Of a stretch of 34,331 bases of DNA, positions 8,875 to 15,766 are shown in pieces (the stretch's first letter is position 1; each line of letters begins with the position of its first letter). Source of the DNA: a virus; the IMG/VR virus record IMGVR_UViG_3300021952_000022, positions 1-34,331 of that record. One strand, given 5' to 3'. The notes beneath the pieces were generated by a model. The model was not told the DNA's origin. It was given only the letters and a program-made list of their open reading frames with translations, and did not search any database. A program made the position numbers and the translations under genes.

Positions 8875-9399
8875 TTTCAACCTCCTGCGTAGCGCGGTGA
8901 ATAGCAAGTATCCAATAGAGAACGCCAGACGGGGCATCATCTACCTGATCTGGAGTCCAACCGAATTCCTTAGCGCAAAGATAATAAATCCACTCTTCAT
9001 CAGGGTATTCGAAATCATCTGATCTCTGAAACCCTTTGAGTTGATTCTTTAAGCGTTCGAGTTTTCGGTAACTGCTTTTGGGTCGTTCTGGTTCTCATCC
9101 GTCTCAGCGAAAGATGGGAAAATAACTTCTTGAACTGCGCTGGCCTCTGCTGCAAGAGCATCATAATCAGCGAAAGATAATTCATCGAGTGATTCGATTT
9201 TGATCGCTGGTGGAATTAGATCGAATGACCATTCCGCAACGAGACAAGCAATCAAGCCATCTGTAAGAGATAGGGCTTGCATAATGCCCTCTTGTCCATT
9301 GGCGTTTGCAAAGATCTTTTTGCGGTCACGAACTTTAAGAGTTGCAGGATCACGCAATTTTGCAGTAGCGCCACTAGGGAGCGTAATAACTTTTTCCAT
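8831..9399 (-). CDS. Tail assembly chaperone GT (made by -1 frameshift)
   Basis: The G reading frame shifts -1 at CCCAAAA (9082 down to 9076). This joins 108 residues of G to 81 residues from the -1 frame, giving 189 residues. The extension reads DDFEYPDEEWIYYLCAKEFG, then WTPDQVDDAPSGVLYWILAI, which is the typical helical T part of tail chaperones. It has no start of its own: the -1 frame is closed by TGA near 9097, just upstream of the slip site. The stop at 8831 overlaps the next gene's start by 44 bases. By analogy with lambda G/GT it escorts the tape measure protein and recruits tail tube subunits. Confidence 0.8.
9049..9399 (-). CDS. Tail assembly chaperone G
   Basis: The start is set at ATG 9399 because AAGGA lies six bases upstream; the frame extends to a TTG at 9414 that overlaps this ribosome site. 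The 116-residue product begins MEKVITLPSGATAKLRDP, the usual opening of actinophage tail chaperones (a target-like small beta segment). It continues with helical acidic sequence (ESLDELSFADYDALAAEASA). It is the unshifted partner of GT and lies between tail tube and tape measure. Confidence 0.8.
   Translation of the reverse strand: MEKVITLPSGATAKLRDPATLKVRDRKKIFANANGQEGIMQALSLTDGLIACLVAEWSFDLIPPAIKIESLDELSFADYDALAAEASAVQEVIFPSFAETDENQNDPKAVTENSNA
9076..9082 (-). other. Slippery heptamer CCCAAAA for -1 frameshift
   Basis: In the G frame the codons are GAC CCA AAA GCA, so the heptamer fits X XXY YYZ exactly (C CCA AAA). After slipping, CCC AAA is read and the next codons (AGC AGT TAC) enter the open T frame. 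The site lies eight codons before the G stop and just after the last stop in the -1 frame, as expected. Confidence 0.75.
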
Positions 9400-9444
9400 T
9401 TGGTTTCCTTCCAACGGGGTTTGCCTTCACAAATTATAGGGCAA

Positions 9445-9495
9445 AACGGGGTAGAGCGAATTGGGAAGGCGGCAATTCGGCTCAGATACCCCGTT
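9445..9495 (-). terminator. Long stem-loop between tail tube and chaperone genes
   Basis: Nested arms AACGGGGTA, GAG and CGAATTG pair with CAATTCG, CTC and TACCCCGTT around a 9-base loop, with small bulges. On the minus strand the stem is followed by TTTTGCC, a weak U tract. It probably acts as a partial terminator or 3' stabiliser for the abundant tail tube message. A TATAAT hexamer (9438 to 9433) lies just downstream but has no convincing -35. Confidence 0.55.
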
Positions 9496-9512
9496 CTGCG
9501 TTCTATTTCAGG

Positions 9513-10493
9513 TTACTGATATGTACCTGAAGTCTTAGCGTTCTTTAATGTCCACTTGATAGGTGAGTATCCAGCGGAAGCGCCAGCATCGGTTGTATTA
9601 GCGATTGCGTTAATATCAACTGCTACCTGAACATGGTCTGCTGAACGCTCAACAACTGCTGCGGTGTATGCACCCTTAGAGAGAGTTGCAGTAACTTCAG
9701 TAGCGGTCGCGCCAGAGCCATTAGCCCAGGTGAGAGTGAGTGCTGGTTGAGTGTTGGTAAGGAAGCGGGTTAATTCCGCATCATCTTCCATAACGAAAGT
9801 GATCTTACCTGTTGCGGTCATACCACCCATAAAGATTTGATATGGGCCTTGTGTATTGGAGATACCAAAGATTGGATCTACCTTACGAGTCATTGTGATT
9901 GTGCCTGATTGAGCGTAGGCAACATTTGTGCCACCGATGGTAACTGTACCCTTCCAAACCGCAGTAGGAATTACGGTAGAAAATGAAGGTGTTGGAGCAG
10001 TTGTGGTGGTTGAAGGCCATGCGCTCGCCTTAGCGGTGTATTCCAACTGACCATCAGCATTAAATGTGAGGGTGAAATCGTGGAATTGTGCGCCACCGAA
10101 TTGACGGGTATTAGCAACATAGTAATCAGTAAGTGTCAAAGCCTTTGGCTGGGCATCTCCTGAAGTACCGTTTTTAAGAGCGATGGTGTGGGTGTATGGA
10201 GCAGTTGCGCCAGTAGTAGTTACATCGCCCAAAACTGAAGCGAGAACATAACCAATAGTGTCTGCGAATACTGGGCCAGCAACATCTATTTCTGTGTGGC
10301 GGCGGCCTTGAATGTAGTTGTAGTTTTCGGCCATTGAACCGCGAAGGCCAGTATCATAAAGCGCACCGATGATTTCAGCGGGCTTGAATGAATCCTTAAC
10401 GATTGGTACGAAATCTGTTGGAGCAACAGGAGTGCCTTTAGTTGTTTCTAGGGCTAATCCCAGGTAACTCCGTAACGATGGATTTGCGGTCAT
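9513..10493 (-). CDS. Major tail tube protein
   Basis: The 326-residue protein has the phage tail tube pattern: an N-terminal LRSYLGLALETTKGTPVAP, a central segment with HTIALKNG and LTLTDYY, a DFTLTFNADGQLEYTAKASA strand pair, and a final IKWTLKNAK. The size and place directly before the G/GT chaperones fit. It should polymerise around the tape measure. The ATG at 10493 overlaps the previous stop as TAATG and is preceded by AGGAG. Confidence 0.85.
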   Translation of the reverse strand: MTANPSLRSYLGLALETTKGTPVAPTDFVPIVKDSFKPAEIIGALYDTGLRGSMAENYNYIQGRRHTEIDVAGPVFADTIGYVLASVLGDVTTTGATAPYTHTIALKNGTSGDAQPKALTLTDYYVANTRQFGGAQFHDFTLTFNADGQLEYTAKASAWPSTTTTAPTPSFSTVIPTAVWKGTVTIGGTNVAYAQSGTITMTRKVDPIFGISNTQGPYQIFMGGMTATGKITFVMEDDAELTRFLTNTQPALTLTWANGSGATATEVTATLSKGAYTAAVVERSADHVQVAVDINAIANTTDAGASAGYSPIKWTLKNAKTSGTYQ

Positions 10494-10678
10494 TATTTAT
10501 TCTCCTGTGCTGGTGTTGGGGTTGTATCTACTGCGGGTGTTGCTTTTTTGGATGAAGAGAGTGAAACGCCATTGGCTTCAAAATCATCTGGCGCATCAAA
10601 CGAATCACCTGATTGAACGGTTACGGCGATACTCGGAAAAGTACGCTCACCTTCGCCGTTATACTGGAAACGAGCCAT
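10493..10678 (-). CDS. Small hypothetical protein in the neck/tail module
   Basis: The 61-residue protein starts MARFQYNGEGERTFPSIAVT. It has a short beta segment with SGDSFDAPDDF and ends in a Pro/Thr-rich tail (ATPAVDTTPTPAQENK). Similar small proteins are common between tail terminator and tail tube genes in actinophages. I do not recognise a family with certainty. It is translationally coupled to the tail tube gene (TAATG). Confidence 0.6.
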   Translation of the reverse strand: MARFQYNGEGERTFPSIAVTVQSGDSFDAPDDFEANGVSLSSSKKATPAVDTTPTPAQENK

Positions 10679-10689
10679 GTGGTTTCTCC

Positions 10690-11175
10690 TTATGCTCTTA
10701 TCATTTGGGTTACGGTAAATCGGATAGATGCCCAGGTTTCGGTATATGTACCGTTGGTGTTGCTGGGCTCAGAGTAATTAATATCAATGCCTGGTTCAGC
10801 GGCTTGCCAGATTACTGATCCATCTTCCAGGCCCAGGCGGTGACCACCTGCGCGAAGTTGATTTTTAACTGCATCAATTAATTCATCAAAATCATCCATA
10901 GCCTCTTCAGGCTGGGCTGAGGAATGATGAAAGATTTGAAAATCAACGGTGTAATCAACGCGCTTCCAACCGTCATAAGCGCCGCCAATAGTTAGGCGGG
11001 ATTCTGTTTCGCCAGAAATAAATACCACGCCAGCGGCGCGAGAGTTTTGCCCTGGAAAACTATTTACCTGGAAATTAATACGCTTAGGAAAAGAAGTAAA
11101 GATCTGGTTAAGTGTGGTGATCTGCGGCTCAGATAGCCATTTGACAACGGCGGCGCGCACTTCTCTTCTTGCCAT
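10690..11175 (-). CDS. Tail terminator-like protein
   Basis: The 161 residues have the order of a small alpha/beta tail terminator: an N-terminal helix (REVRAAVVKWLSE), beta strands with SRLTIGGAYDGWKRVDYTVD, a helix (EEAMDDFDELIDAVKNQLRA), and a closing ASIRFTVTQMIRA strand. The place between the head-tail adaptor and the tail tube is where the protein that caps the tail tube is normally encoded. The assignment rests on order and predicted topology rather than a signature motif. Confidence 0.65.
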   Translation of the reverse strand: MARREVRAAVVKWLSEPQITTLNQIFTSFPKRINFQVNSFPGQNSRAAGVVFISGETESRLTIGGAYDGWKRVDYTVDFQIFHHSSAQPEEAMDDFDELIDAVKNQLRAGGHRLGLEDGSVIWQAAEPGIDINYSEPSNTNGTYTETWASIRFTVTQMIRA

Positions 11176-12068
11176 TAGCGAATTCTTGTAAATGGTTTGA
11201 GGAGATCTTCAGCAAGAGCGATTTCTTCTCCGAGGTGCTGAGATCCTGGCATTTGCTGACCAGCGCGAGATGTAACGCCCATCACCATCGCATTATCACC
11301 GCGAACTTTGAGCATAGCGGTAGTAACCAAAATGGCTGCTTCTTTGATAGCAGGTGGGAGAGCGGATACAGATTCATTGTGAAGATGATCGTAAGCCAAT
11401 GGAGCGGTAAGCGGTACGGTTGTTGATCCGAATGTATAGGTATCGGCAACAATGATATTTTCGCTATTCATTCCATCGTAAATCTTTAGCATCATGCCAG
11501 CGGTGATACCTACGCCACTCTTTACGGTGATTGTGCTAGATCCAGCAGTAGCAGTAACCAAAGTGGTGTTTGCATAGCCATTGACATAAGAGAATCGCAC
11601 ATAAATTTTCTGGCGTGAGGACATTGGGGCATTAAATCCGAGAGGGCCAGCAGAGGACATATTAAGCCCTGTGTATGCGTAAGGTACGATAACTTGCTGA
11701 TCTTCAATCCAGCAAATAGATGGATCGGTAATAGCAATCATTGAATTGCTATATGTACCAATTGAAAGAGCGGTAATCGCCACAATAGGGTTATAGCGTG
11801 GGTGAAAGATAATAGTTCCATCAGGCGCAATACGGCCGCGTTGTTGTTCTGTTTCAACGGTCGCGCCGATTACCTGGCGGCACTTAACATCAATCCAGGA
11901 TGATGCGCGAGCAATGACATTTGCTAATTCGGCATCTTGATCGTCTGGGTTGGAAGAATTGAATACTAGGTTATCGAGATCAATCGCGGTAGGCGCGTTC
12001 TTGAACTCCTCTACGGTGAGATATGGGGTCGAGAATTGATGCGTGATTGGGTTAATTCCATTACTCAT
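11175..12068 (-). CDS. Head-tail adaptor/connector protein
   Basis: The 297-residue protein has an N-terminal helical part (YLTVEEFKNAPTAIDLDNLV, then LANVIARASSWIDVKCRQ), typical of head-tail connector proteins that dock under the portal. A beta-rich middle (TLVTATAGSSTITVKSG) and a helical end (AIKEAAILVTTAMLKVRGDN) follow. It follows the capsid gene and precedes the tail terminator-like gene. It is longer than the minimal gp6-like connectors because of the central beta insertion. Confidence 0.7.
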   Translation of the reverse strand: MSNGINPITHQFSTPYLTVEEFKNAPTAIDLDNLVFNSSNPDDQDAELANVIARASSWIDVKCRQVIGATVETEQQRGRIAPDGTIIFHPRYNPIVAITALSIGTYSNSMIAITDPSICWIEDQQVIVPYAYTGLNMSSAGPLGFNAPMSSRQKIYVRFSYVNGYANTTLVTATAGSSTITVKSGVGITAGMMLKIYDGMNSENIIVADTYTFGSTTVPLTAPLAYDHLHNESVSALPPAIKEAAILVTTAMLKVRGDNAMVMGVTSRAGQQMPGSQHLGEEIALAEDLLKPFTRIR

Positions 12069-12324
12069 TTAGTTCCCCACACTTTCCACATTTCTTGAAG
12101 AATGAACCAAACCCACATGATTTGCAGGTGTAGCCAACGGCCTTAAAATTTTGTATAGCGCCCGCCGTACTAGCAACGCCTAAGCCTTCATGTTTCATTT
12201 GTCTGGCGTGTTTTGGGTTATCAACATGGATTAAACCATCTTTACCCGCATTATAAACCTTTTCACCGCGTTCTGTTGTGATCTTTACTGATCGTAATCC
12301 CTGCGGTGGAATCATCTTTGCCAT
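12061..12324 (-). CDS. Zinc-ribbon protein of the head module
   Basis: The 87-residue protein ends in a clear zinc ribbon with Cys67-x2-Cys70 and Cys79-x2-Cys82. The N-terminal part contains GEKVYNAGKDGLIHVDNPKH and HARQMKHEG. Proteins of this layout often follow the major capsid gene in actinophages, but their role is not known to me. It may be a minor head or regulatory component. It overlaps the adaptor gene by eight bases. Confidence 0.65.
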   Translation of the reverse strand: MAKMIPPQGLRSVKITTERGEKVYNAGKDGLIHVDNPKHARQMKHEGLGVASTAGAIQNFKAVGYTCKSCGFGSFFKKCGKCGELNE

Positions 12325-12334
12325 TTGTTACGCC

Positions 12335-12369
12335 CCCTCTAGTGAGAGGGAGCGCGCCCGAAAGCGCGC
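12335..12369 (-). terminator. Twin hairpins after the capsid gene
   Basis: Two hairpins lie side by side in the 62-base gap after the capsid gene. The first in transcription order is GCGCGC/CCGAAA loop/GCGCGC (12352-12369). The second is CCCTCT/AGTG/AGAGGG (12335-12350). Neither has a U tract, so they look more like RNA stabilisers or partial terminators than full terminators. Confidence 0.45.
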
Positions 12370-12386
12370 CCCCAATCTATTACTTG

Positions 12387-14075
12387 TTAAGCAGCCTTGA
12401 TTCCTGAAACTGCGCCTGACCATTGAGGAGCGTAGTTCACGAATGTTCCACGCCAGTAAGTAGACTGGTCGTAGGATTGCTGAATTACTGGCCAATTTAG
12501 GGCCATATAATCTTGAACATTGACAACTGCCCAGATGTTTGAAACTTCTGAGTTTTCGAATGGCAATGTGTAGGACAAGATAGGTGCTACACCCTGTGGG
12601 AGATAAGGGTGAACAGTAAGATCAACCAACTTGCCTGTGATTTCGTTATGGATTGCTCCGATAACTGCGCCACCGACATAATCGCCTGATTCAGATTGTG
12701 TGAGGTTCAAACGGTAGTTAGCAGTTGAACCATTCTTGATTGCGTCAGATAGTTGCTTACGATCTGCACCATTGAGGAATACCTCATCTGGATCAGCAAG
12801 AACATTCTGGTACATAGCCGCGAAAGCGGTCTGGAACTCAACACCTGGGTTAGATGTAGAGAATGTTGTGTTGATGTTGTTGTTGTAACCTGAGTTAGCA
12901 CCAAGAACATAAGACAAGATTCCATCGTAACCGTTTGAGTAAGCAGATGTATCAGCAGCGTAGTTAGATGCAACATCGCCAGCAACCGCAAGTGTTCCCT
13001 GGAGGGTAATTGTTGTTGTAGCAGATGATCCGTTGAAGAACTTTGCTGAGTCAGCAGGTTCAGATGCAGCAGCACCAGCGAACACCTTGTAACCAAGAGC
13101 GCCTGATACTGGAGCAGAAATCTTCACATCAATAACCTGTGTTGATCCGTCTGGAGTTGCTGAAGCAACTGAAGATACTACTGATGATCCGAAGTCTCCA
13201 GCAGATGAAACTGCCTTAACCCAAACCTTTGTAGCAGCAGAGATAGGTGTTTCACCGTTTGCTGCGGTACGAGCAGTAGCGGTGATTGTTGGAGCAGCAA
13301 GAGCGCCAGAGAATCCGTTAGCAGATGTTCCGCGACCCATAAGCAACATACGCTCTTCAGCCATCATTGATGAGAAGAGGAGAGATGTTGTTGAGAGTTG
13401 GCGAAGATCCTGGTAGCCCTGTGCAGAGAAGTTAGCATCAAATGATACTGAATCTGACAAGCCGAATGATGCGTAGTTGAAAATTGCATCTTCAGCAGCG
13501 TAAGAGATCTTTGAACCACGATTTAGGTATAGAGCGTTGCTTGATCCGTTAGGAGCAAAGTTGTTCTGAGTTGTTTCAGACATACCTGGGTGGATCTTTG
13601 GAAGTCCACCAGTAGCAGCGTTAGAGTAACCCTTAATACGCTTGATACGGTGAGCGTTACCAATTCCCTTTGTACGAGGGAGTTTGTTACGAAGTGGTGT
13701 TGGCTTTGGAACGAGCAACTTTGCAGGTGCTTCGAGGTCGAAAGCAGCAAATCCACCGTTAGCAAGTGCGAATGGTGTGTTAAGGCTAATATCCTTAACA
13801 ATGTCTGCTGATGCAGAACGCTGGGCAGCGAGAGCAGAGTTCAATCCTGCAACTGCATCAGGTGTAAGTGACTTGTTAGCGGCAAGAGCCTCTAGCGCAC
13901 CTACTGGGTTTTCAGAACCGAATTGAACAGGCATACCTGACTCAGCGCGGGCCTTTACAGATGGGTCGAATGTTGCGTTTGCTACTGACTTGTTAAGTTC
14001 GCCGAGGTATTCGTCAAACTTTGCAGCAGCCTTCTTTGGTGATGAATCACCAAATAGATCTTTTGCGTTTGGCAT
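12387..14075 (-). CDS. Major capsid protein with Ig-like insertion
   Basis: The 562-residue protein directly follows protease-scaffold, as in HK97-like heads. The N-terminal ~110 residues look like a helical scaffold-like or leader region. The HK97-type core would span about 120-255 and 370-562. Between about 257 and 370 sits an inserted Ig/fibronectin-like domain, with PTITATARTAANGE, KVWVKAVSSAG and LGYKVFAGAA, ending in a TITLQGTL strand. Insertions like this in capsid proteins usually project from the shell surface. AAGGA lies six bases before the ATG. Confidence 0.85.
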   Translation of the reverse strand: MPNAKDLFGDSSPKKAAAKFDEYLGELNKSVANATFDPSVKARAESGMPVQFGSENPVGALEALAANKSLTPDAVAGLNSALAAQRSASADIVKDISLNTPFALANGGFAAFDLEAPAKLLVPKPTPLRNKLPRTKGIGNAHRIKRIKGYSNAATGGLPKIHPGMSETTQNNFAPNGSSNALYLNRGSKISYAAEDAIFNYASFGLSDSVSFDANFSAQGYQDLRQLSTTSLLFSSMMAEERMLLMGRGTSANGFSGALAAPTITATARTAANGETPISAATKVWVKAVSSAGDFGSSVVSSVASATPDGSTQVIDVKISAPVSGALGYKVFAGAAASEPADSAKFFNGSSATTTITLQGTLAVAGDVASNYAADTSAYSNGYDGILSYVLGANSGYNNNINTTFSTSNPGVEFQTAFAAMYQNVLADPDEVFLNGADRKQLSDAIKNGSTANYRLNLTQSESGDYVGGAVIGAIHNEITGKLVDLTVHPYLPQGVAPILSYTLPFENSEVSNIWAVVNVQDYMALNWPVIQQSYDQSTYWRGTFVNYAPQWSGAVSGIKAA

Positions 14076-14923
14076 TAGTTATCCTTTTCAGAGATGTTGG
14101 CTTGTGATGCTTTATTGATTAAATCGTTAGCGCGATCACGGTAGCCTTTTGCTAGGAATGGGTCGGTGACCGTTTCAGCCATTGCGCGTAAGCGAGCGGC
14201 TCTCATTAGATCATCGTTTGGTGTTACTGGTGCTTGTGCTGCTCCCGTACGCTTTGGCCCAGTTGCGGGCAAAGACTTTACGATAGCCAACTCCTCTTCA
14301 AGTTTTGTTGCTTTCTCAACTACTGACTCTTTTTCAGATCGTAGAGATTCAACCTCGGCCTTGATTGGGGCAAGCGCCTTTTCGATCAATGATGCAATAT
14401 CATCGGCTACTAGGGCTTTCTCCTCAGCGAGAACCTCAACGGGCTCTACTGGGGAAACTTCTTCATCAGCCTTAACTTCCTGGGCTGGGGTTTCTTCAAC
14501 TGCTGGCGCTTCAACTGCTGGCTCATCTACATCAGCAGACTTAACCTCAGTAGCGGATACATTTCCGCACTTGCACATTTTGGCATCGCAGCCCTTTTCT
14601 TCAGCGCAATCAGCACAATCACATTCGCAGCCATCGCCCTTAACGGTCTCTGGTTCTGCTGCTAGGTCAATGCTGGAAAGTTCTGGGGCTGAAACTTCGC
14701 CCTCTTCAACTTCACCCTCATACCAGTTGCGAAGGTGCTTTAGGGCATCAAGAAGATGCTCGATTGAGTCGCGCTCGCTATTGTCTGCTGAAATTTCTCC
14801 AGCCTCAACAACGATGAGATCAGCAATAGCCTTGATCGCAGTATCAAATAGGTTCTTATCGAATTTAACGGTATCGGGTGTCAAAGACTTAGCCAATTCC
14901 GTAATTTGCTTAATTGTTTCCAT
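14075..14923 (-). CDS. Nested scaffold protein from an internal start (putative)
   Basis: Inside the protease-scaffold gene, ATG 14923 (Met185, METIKQITELAKSL) is preceded by GAAAGGG about seven bases upstream. Starting here would give a 282-residue protein containing only the scaffold part, as with Nu3 inside the lambda C gene. The protease domain ends about 30 residues before this point. Direct proof is lacking; it is inferred from the ribosome site and domain boundary. Confidence 0.4.
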   Translation of the reverse strand: METIKQITELAKSLTPDTVKFDKNLFDTAIKAIADLIVVEAGEISADNSERDSIEHLLDALKHLRNWYEGEVEEGEVSAPELSSIDLAAEPETVKGDGCECDCADCAEEKGCDAKMCKCGNVSATEVKSADVDEPAVEAPAVEETPAQEVKADEEVSPVEPVEVLAEEKALVADDIASLIEKALAPIKAEVESLRSEKESVVEKATKLEEELAIVKSLPATGPKRTGAAQAPVTPNDDLMRAARLRAMAETVTDPFLAKGYRDRANDLINKASQANISEKDN

Positions 14924-15475
14924 CTTTGACCCTTTCTCGGTCTTTGTATTCTTAAACAACTCGGTAGGGAGAGGGGCCTTGTATTCGTGCCATTCCTCAG
15001 CCTTAACAAGTGTTGATTCGCCTTCTACGCTCTTTGCCATAATTAACTTTGCGTTAGGATTGGCTGGGCGATCTACTAGCGAAACTTCTACAATCTGACC
15101 ATCAATAATGCGGCCGTTAGCGGCCTTTTGGTCACGAACTACGCGAGGTGCGCGGATACCTATTGAGAATCCTTTAAGAACTCCCGCCTCGACTTTTTTA
15201 ACGCTAGTAGGATCAACAACAAGAACAGAGATGTAATGGCCATCGGCTTTAGTTTCAAGTTCTTTCGCTACTCCTGCCGCAATATTAGAATGTTGTTCAC
15301 GGATATTGCCACCCGTCTTGAACCAATCAGGCATAGCCTTATTTAGCCAGCCAGCATCGCAAATTTGATTATCGGAATCAATAGCATCATCTGTGGCCTT
15401 ACCATAAACGGTAAGTGTTCCATCTTCGTTTTTATCGGCCTTGATAATGGCCGCATAAGAGGTAGTAAAATCCAT
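14075..15475 (-). CDS. Prohead protease fused to scaffold
   Basis: Residues 1-155 are a HK97-family prohead protease. They show YGKATDDAIDSDNQ, a His in REQHSN (His62), a Ser in LKGFSIGI (Ser104) and VEVSLVDRPANPNA (129-142). The remainder is acidic, Glu/Ala-rich and ends in a coiled coil (about 365-410), as expected for scaffold. A Cys-rich stretch near residues 280-310 (GCECDCADCAEEKGC) is odd for a scaffold. The protease should clear scaffold and trim the capsid N terminus during maturation. An internal start for scaffold alone is likely (14923). Confidence 0.85.
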   Translation of the reverse strand: MDFTTSYAAIIKADKNEDGTLTVYGKATDDAIDSDNQICDAGWLNKAMPDWFKTGGNIREQHSNIAAGVAKELETKADGHYISVLVVDPTSVKKVEAGVLKGFSIGIRAPRVVRDQKAANGRIIDGQIVEVSLVDRPANPNAKLIMAKSVEGESTLVKAEEWHEYKAPLPTELFKNTKTEKGSKMETIKQITELAKSLTPDTVKFDKNLFDTAIKAIADLIVVEAGEISADNSERDSIEHLLDALKHLRNWYEGEVEEGEVSAPELSSIDLAAEPETVKGDGCECDCADCAEEKGCDAKMCKCGNVSATEVKSADVDEPAVEAPAVEETPAQEVKADEEVSPVEPVEVLAEEKALVADDIASLIEKALAPIKAEVESLRSEKESVVEKATKLEEELAIVKSLPATGPKRTGAAQAPVTPNDDLMRAARLRAMAETVTDPFLAKGYRDRANDLINKASQANISEKDN

Positions 15476-15484
15476 GAGTTCTCC

Positions 15485-15766
15485 TTAGACTGAAGCGGTT
15501 ACAACTACGAGGCCAGCGCCAGTACCAGCAGCGGAAATAGCATAAATAACATCACCTGAGTTCATCCAAAGTTGGCGAGATCCTCCAGCGGCTACTTTAA
15601 TTCCCTGGGTTGCACCTGAAGTAGTGATGGCATCATCACCGATCCAGATAGCAGCAGTATCGAGGTTATCAATATAAACAGGAATGTTTTGGCGGTTTCC
15701 TGTTGGTACGGTAAAGAGAACGCCAGCGGCGGTTTTAACCGTGTTGTTAGTCTGAAGTAGAGCCAT
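15485..15766 (-). CDS. Small beta-rich head protein, decoration candidate
   Basis: The start is set at ATG 15766 because AAGGAG lies five bases upstream and it overlaps the previous stop as TAATG; a longer frame to 15796 lies inside the MuF gene. The 93 residues look like a single small beta-sandwich: VYIDNLDTAAIWIGDDAI, KVAAGGSRQLWMNSGDVIYA, then a hydrophobic VVVTASV end. Similar small beta proteins serve as capsid decoration or fibre-base proteins. The function here is inferred from fold and its place between MuF and protease. Confidence 0.6.
   Translation of the reverse strand: MALLQTNNTVKTAAGVLFTVPTGNRQNIPVYIDNLDTAAIWIGDDAITTSGATQGIKVAAGGSRQLWMNSGDVIYAISAAGTGAGLVVVTASV

Noticed and set aside
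9433-9438. TATAAT hexamer between tail tube and chaperone genes as a promoter
   Set aside because: No -35 is found at a suitable distance, and the expected -35 region lies inside the stem-loop.
14166-15098. Long open frame of 310 codons on the plus strand opposite the protease-scaffold gene
   Set aside because: It is the antisense of a well-supported gene, is Ser-rich because it mirrors Glu/Ala codons, and has no convincing ribosome site or family pattern.
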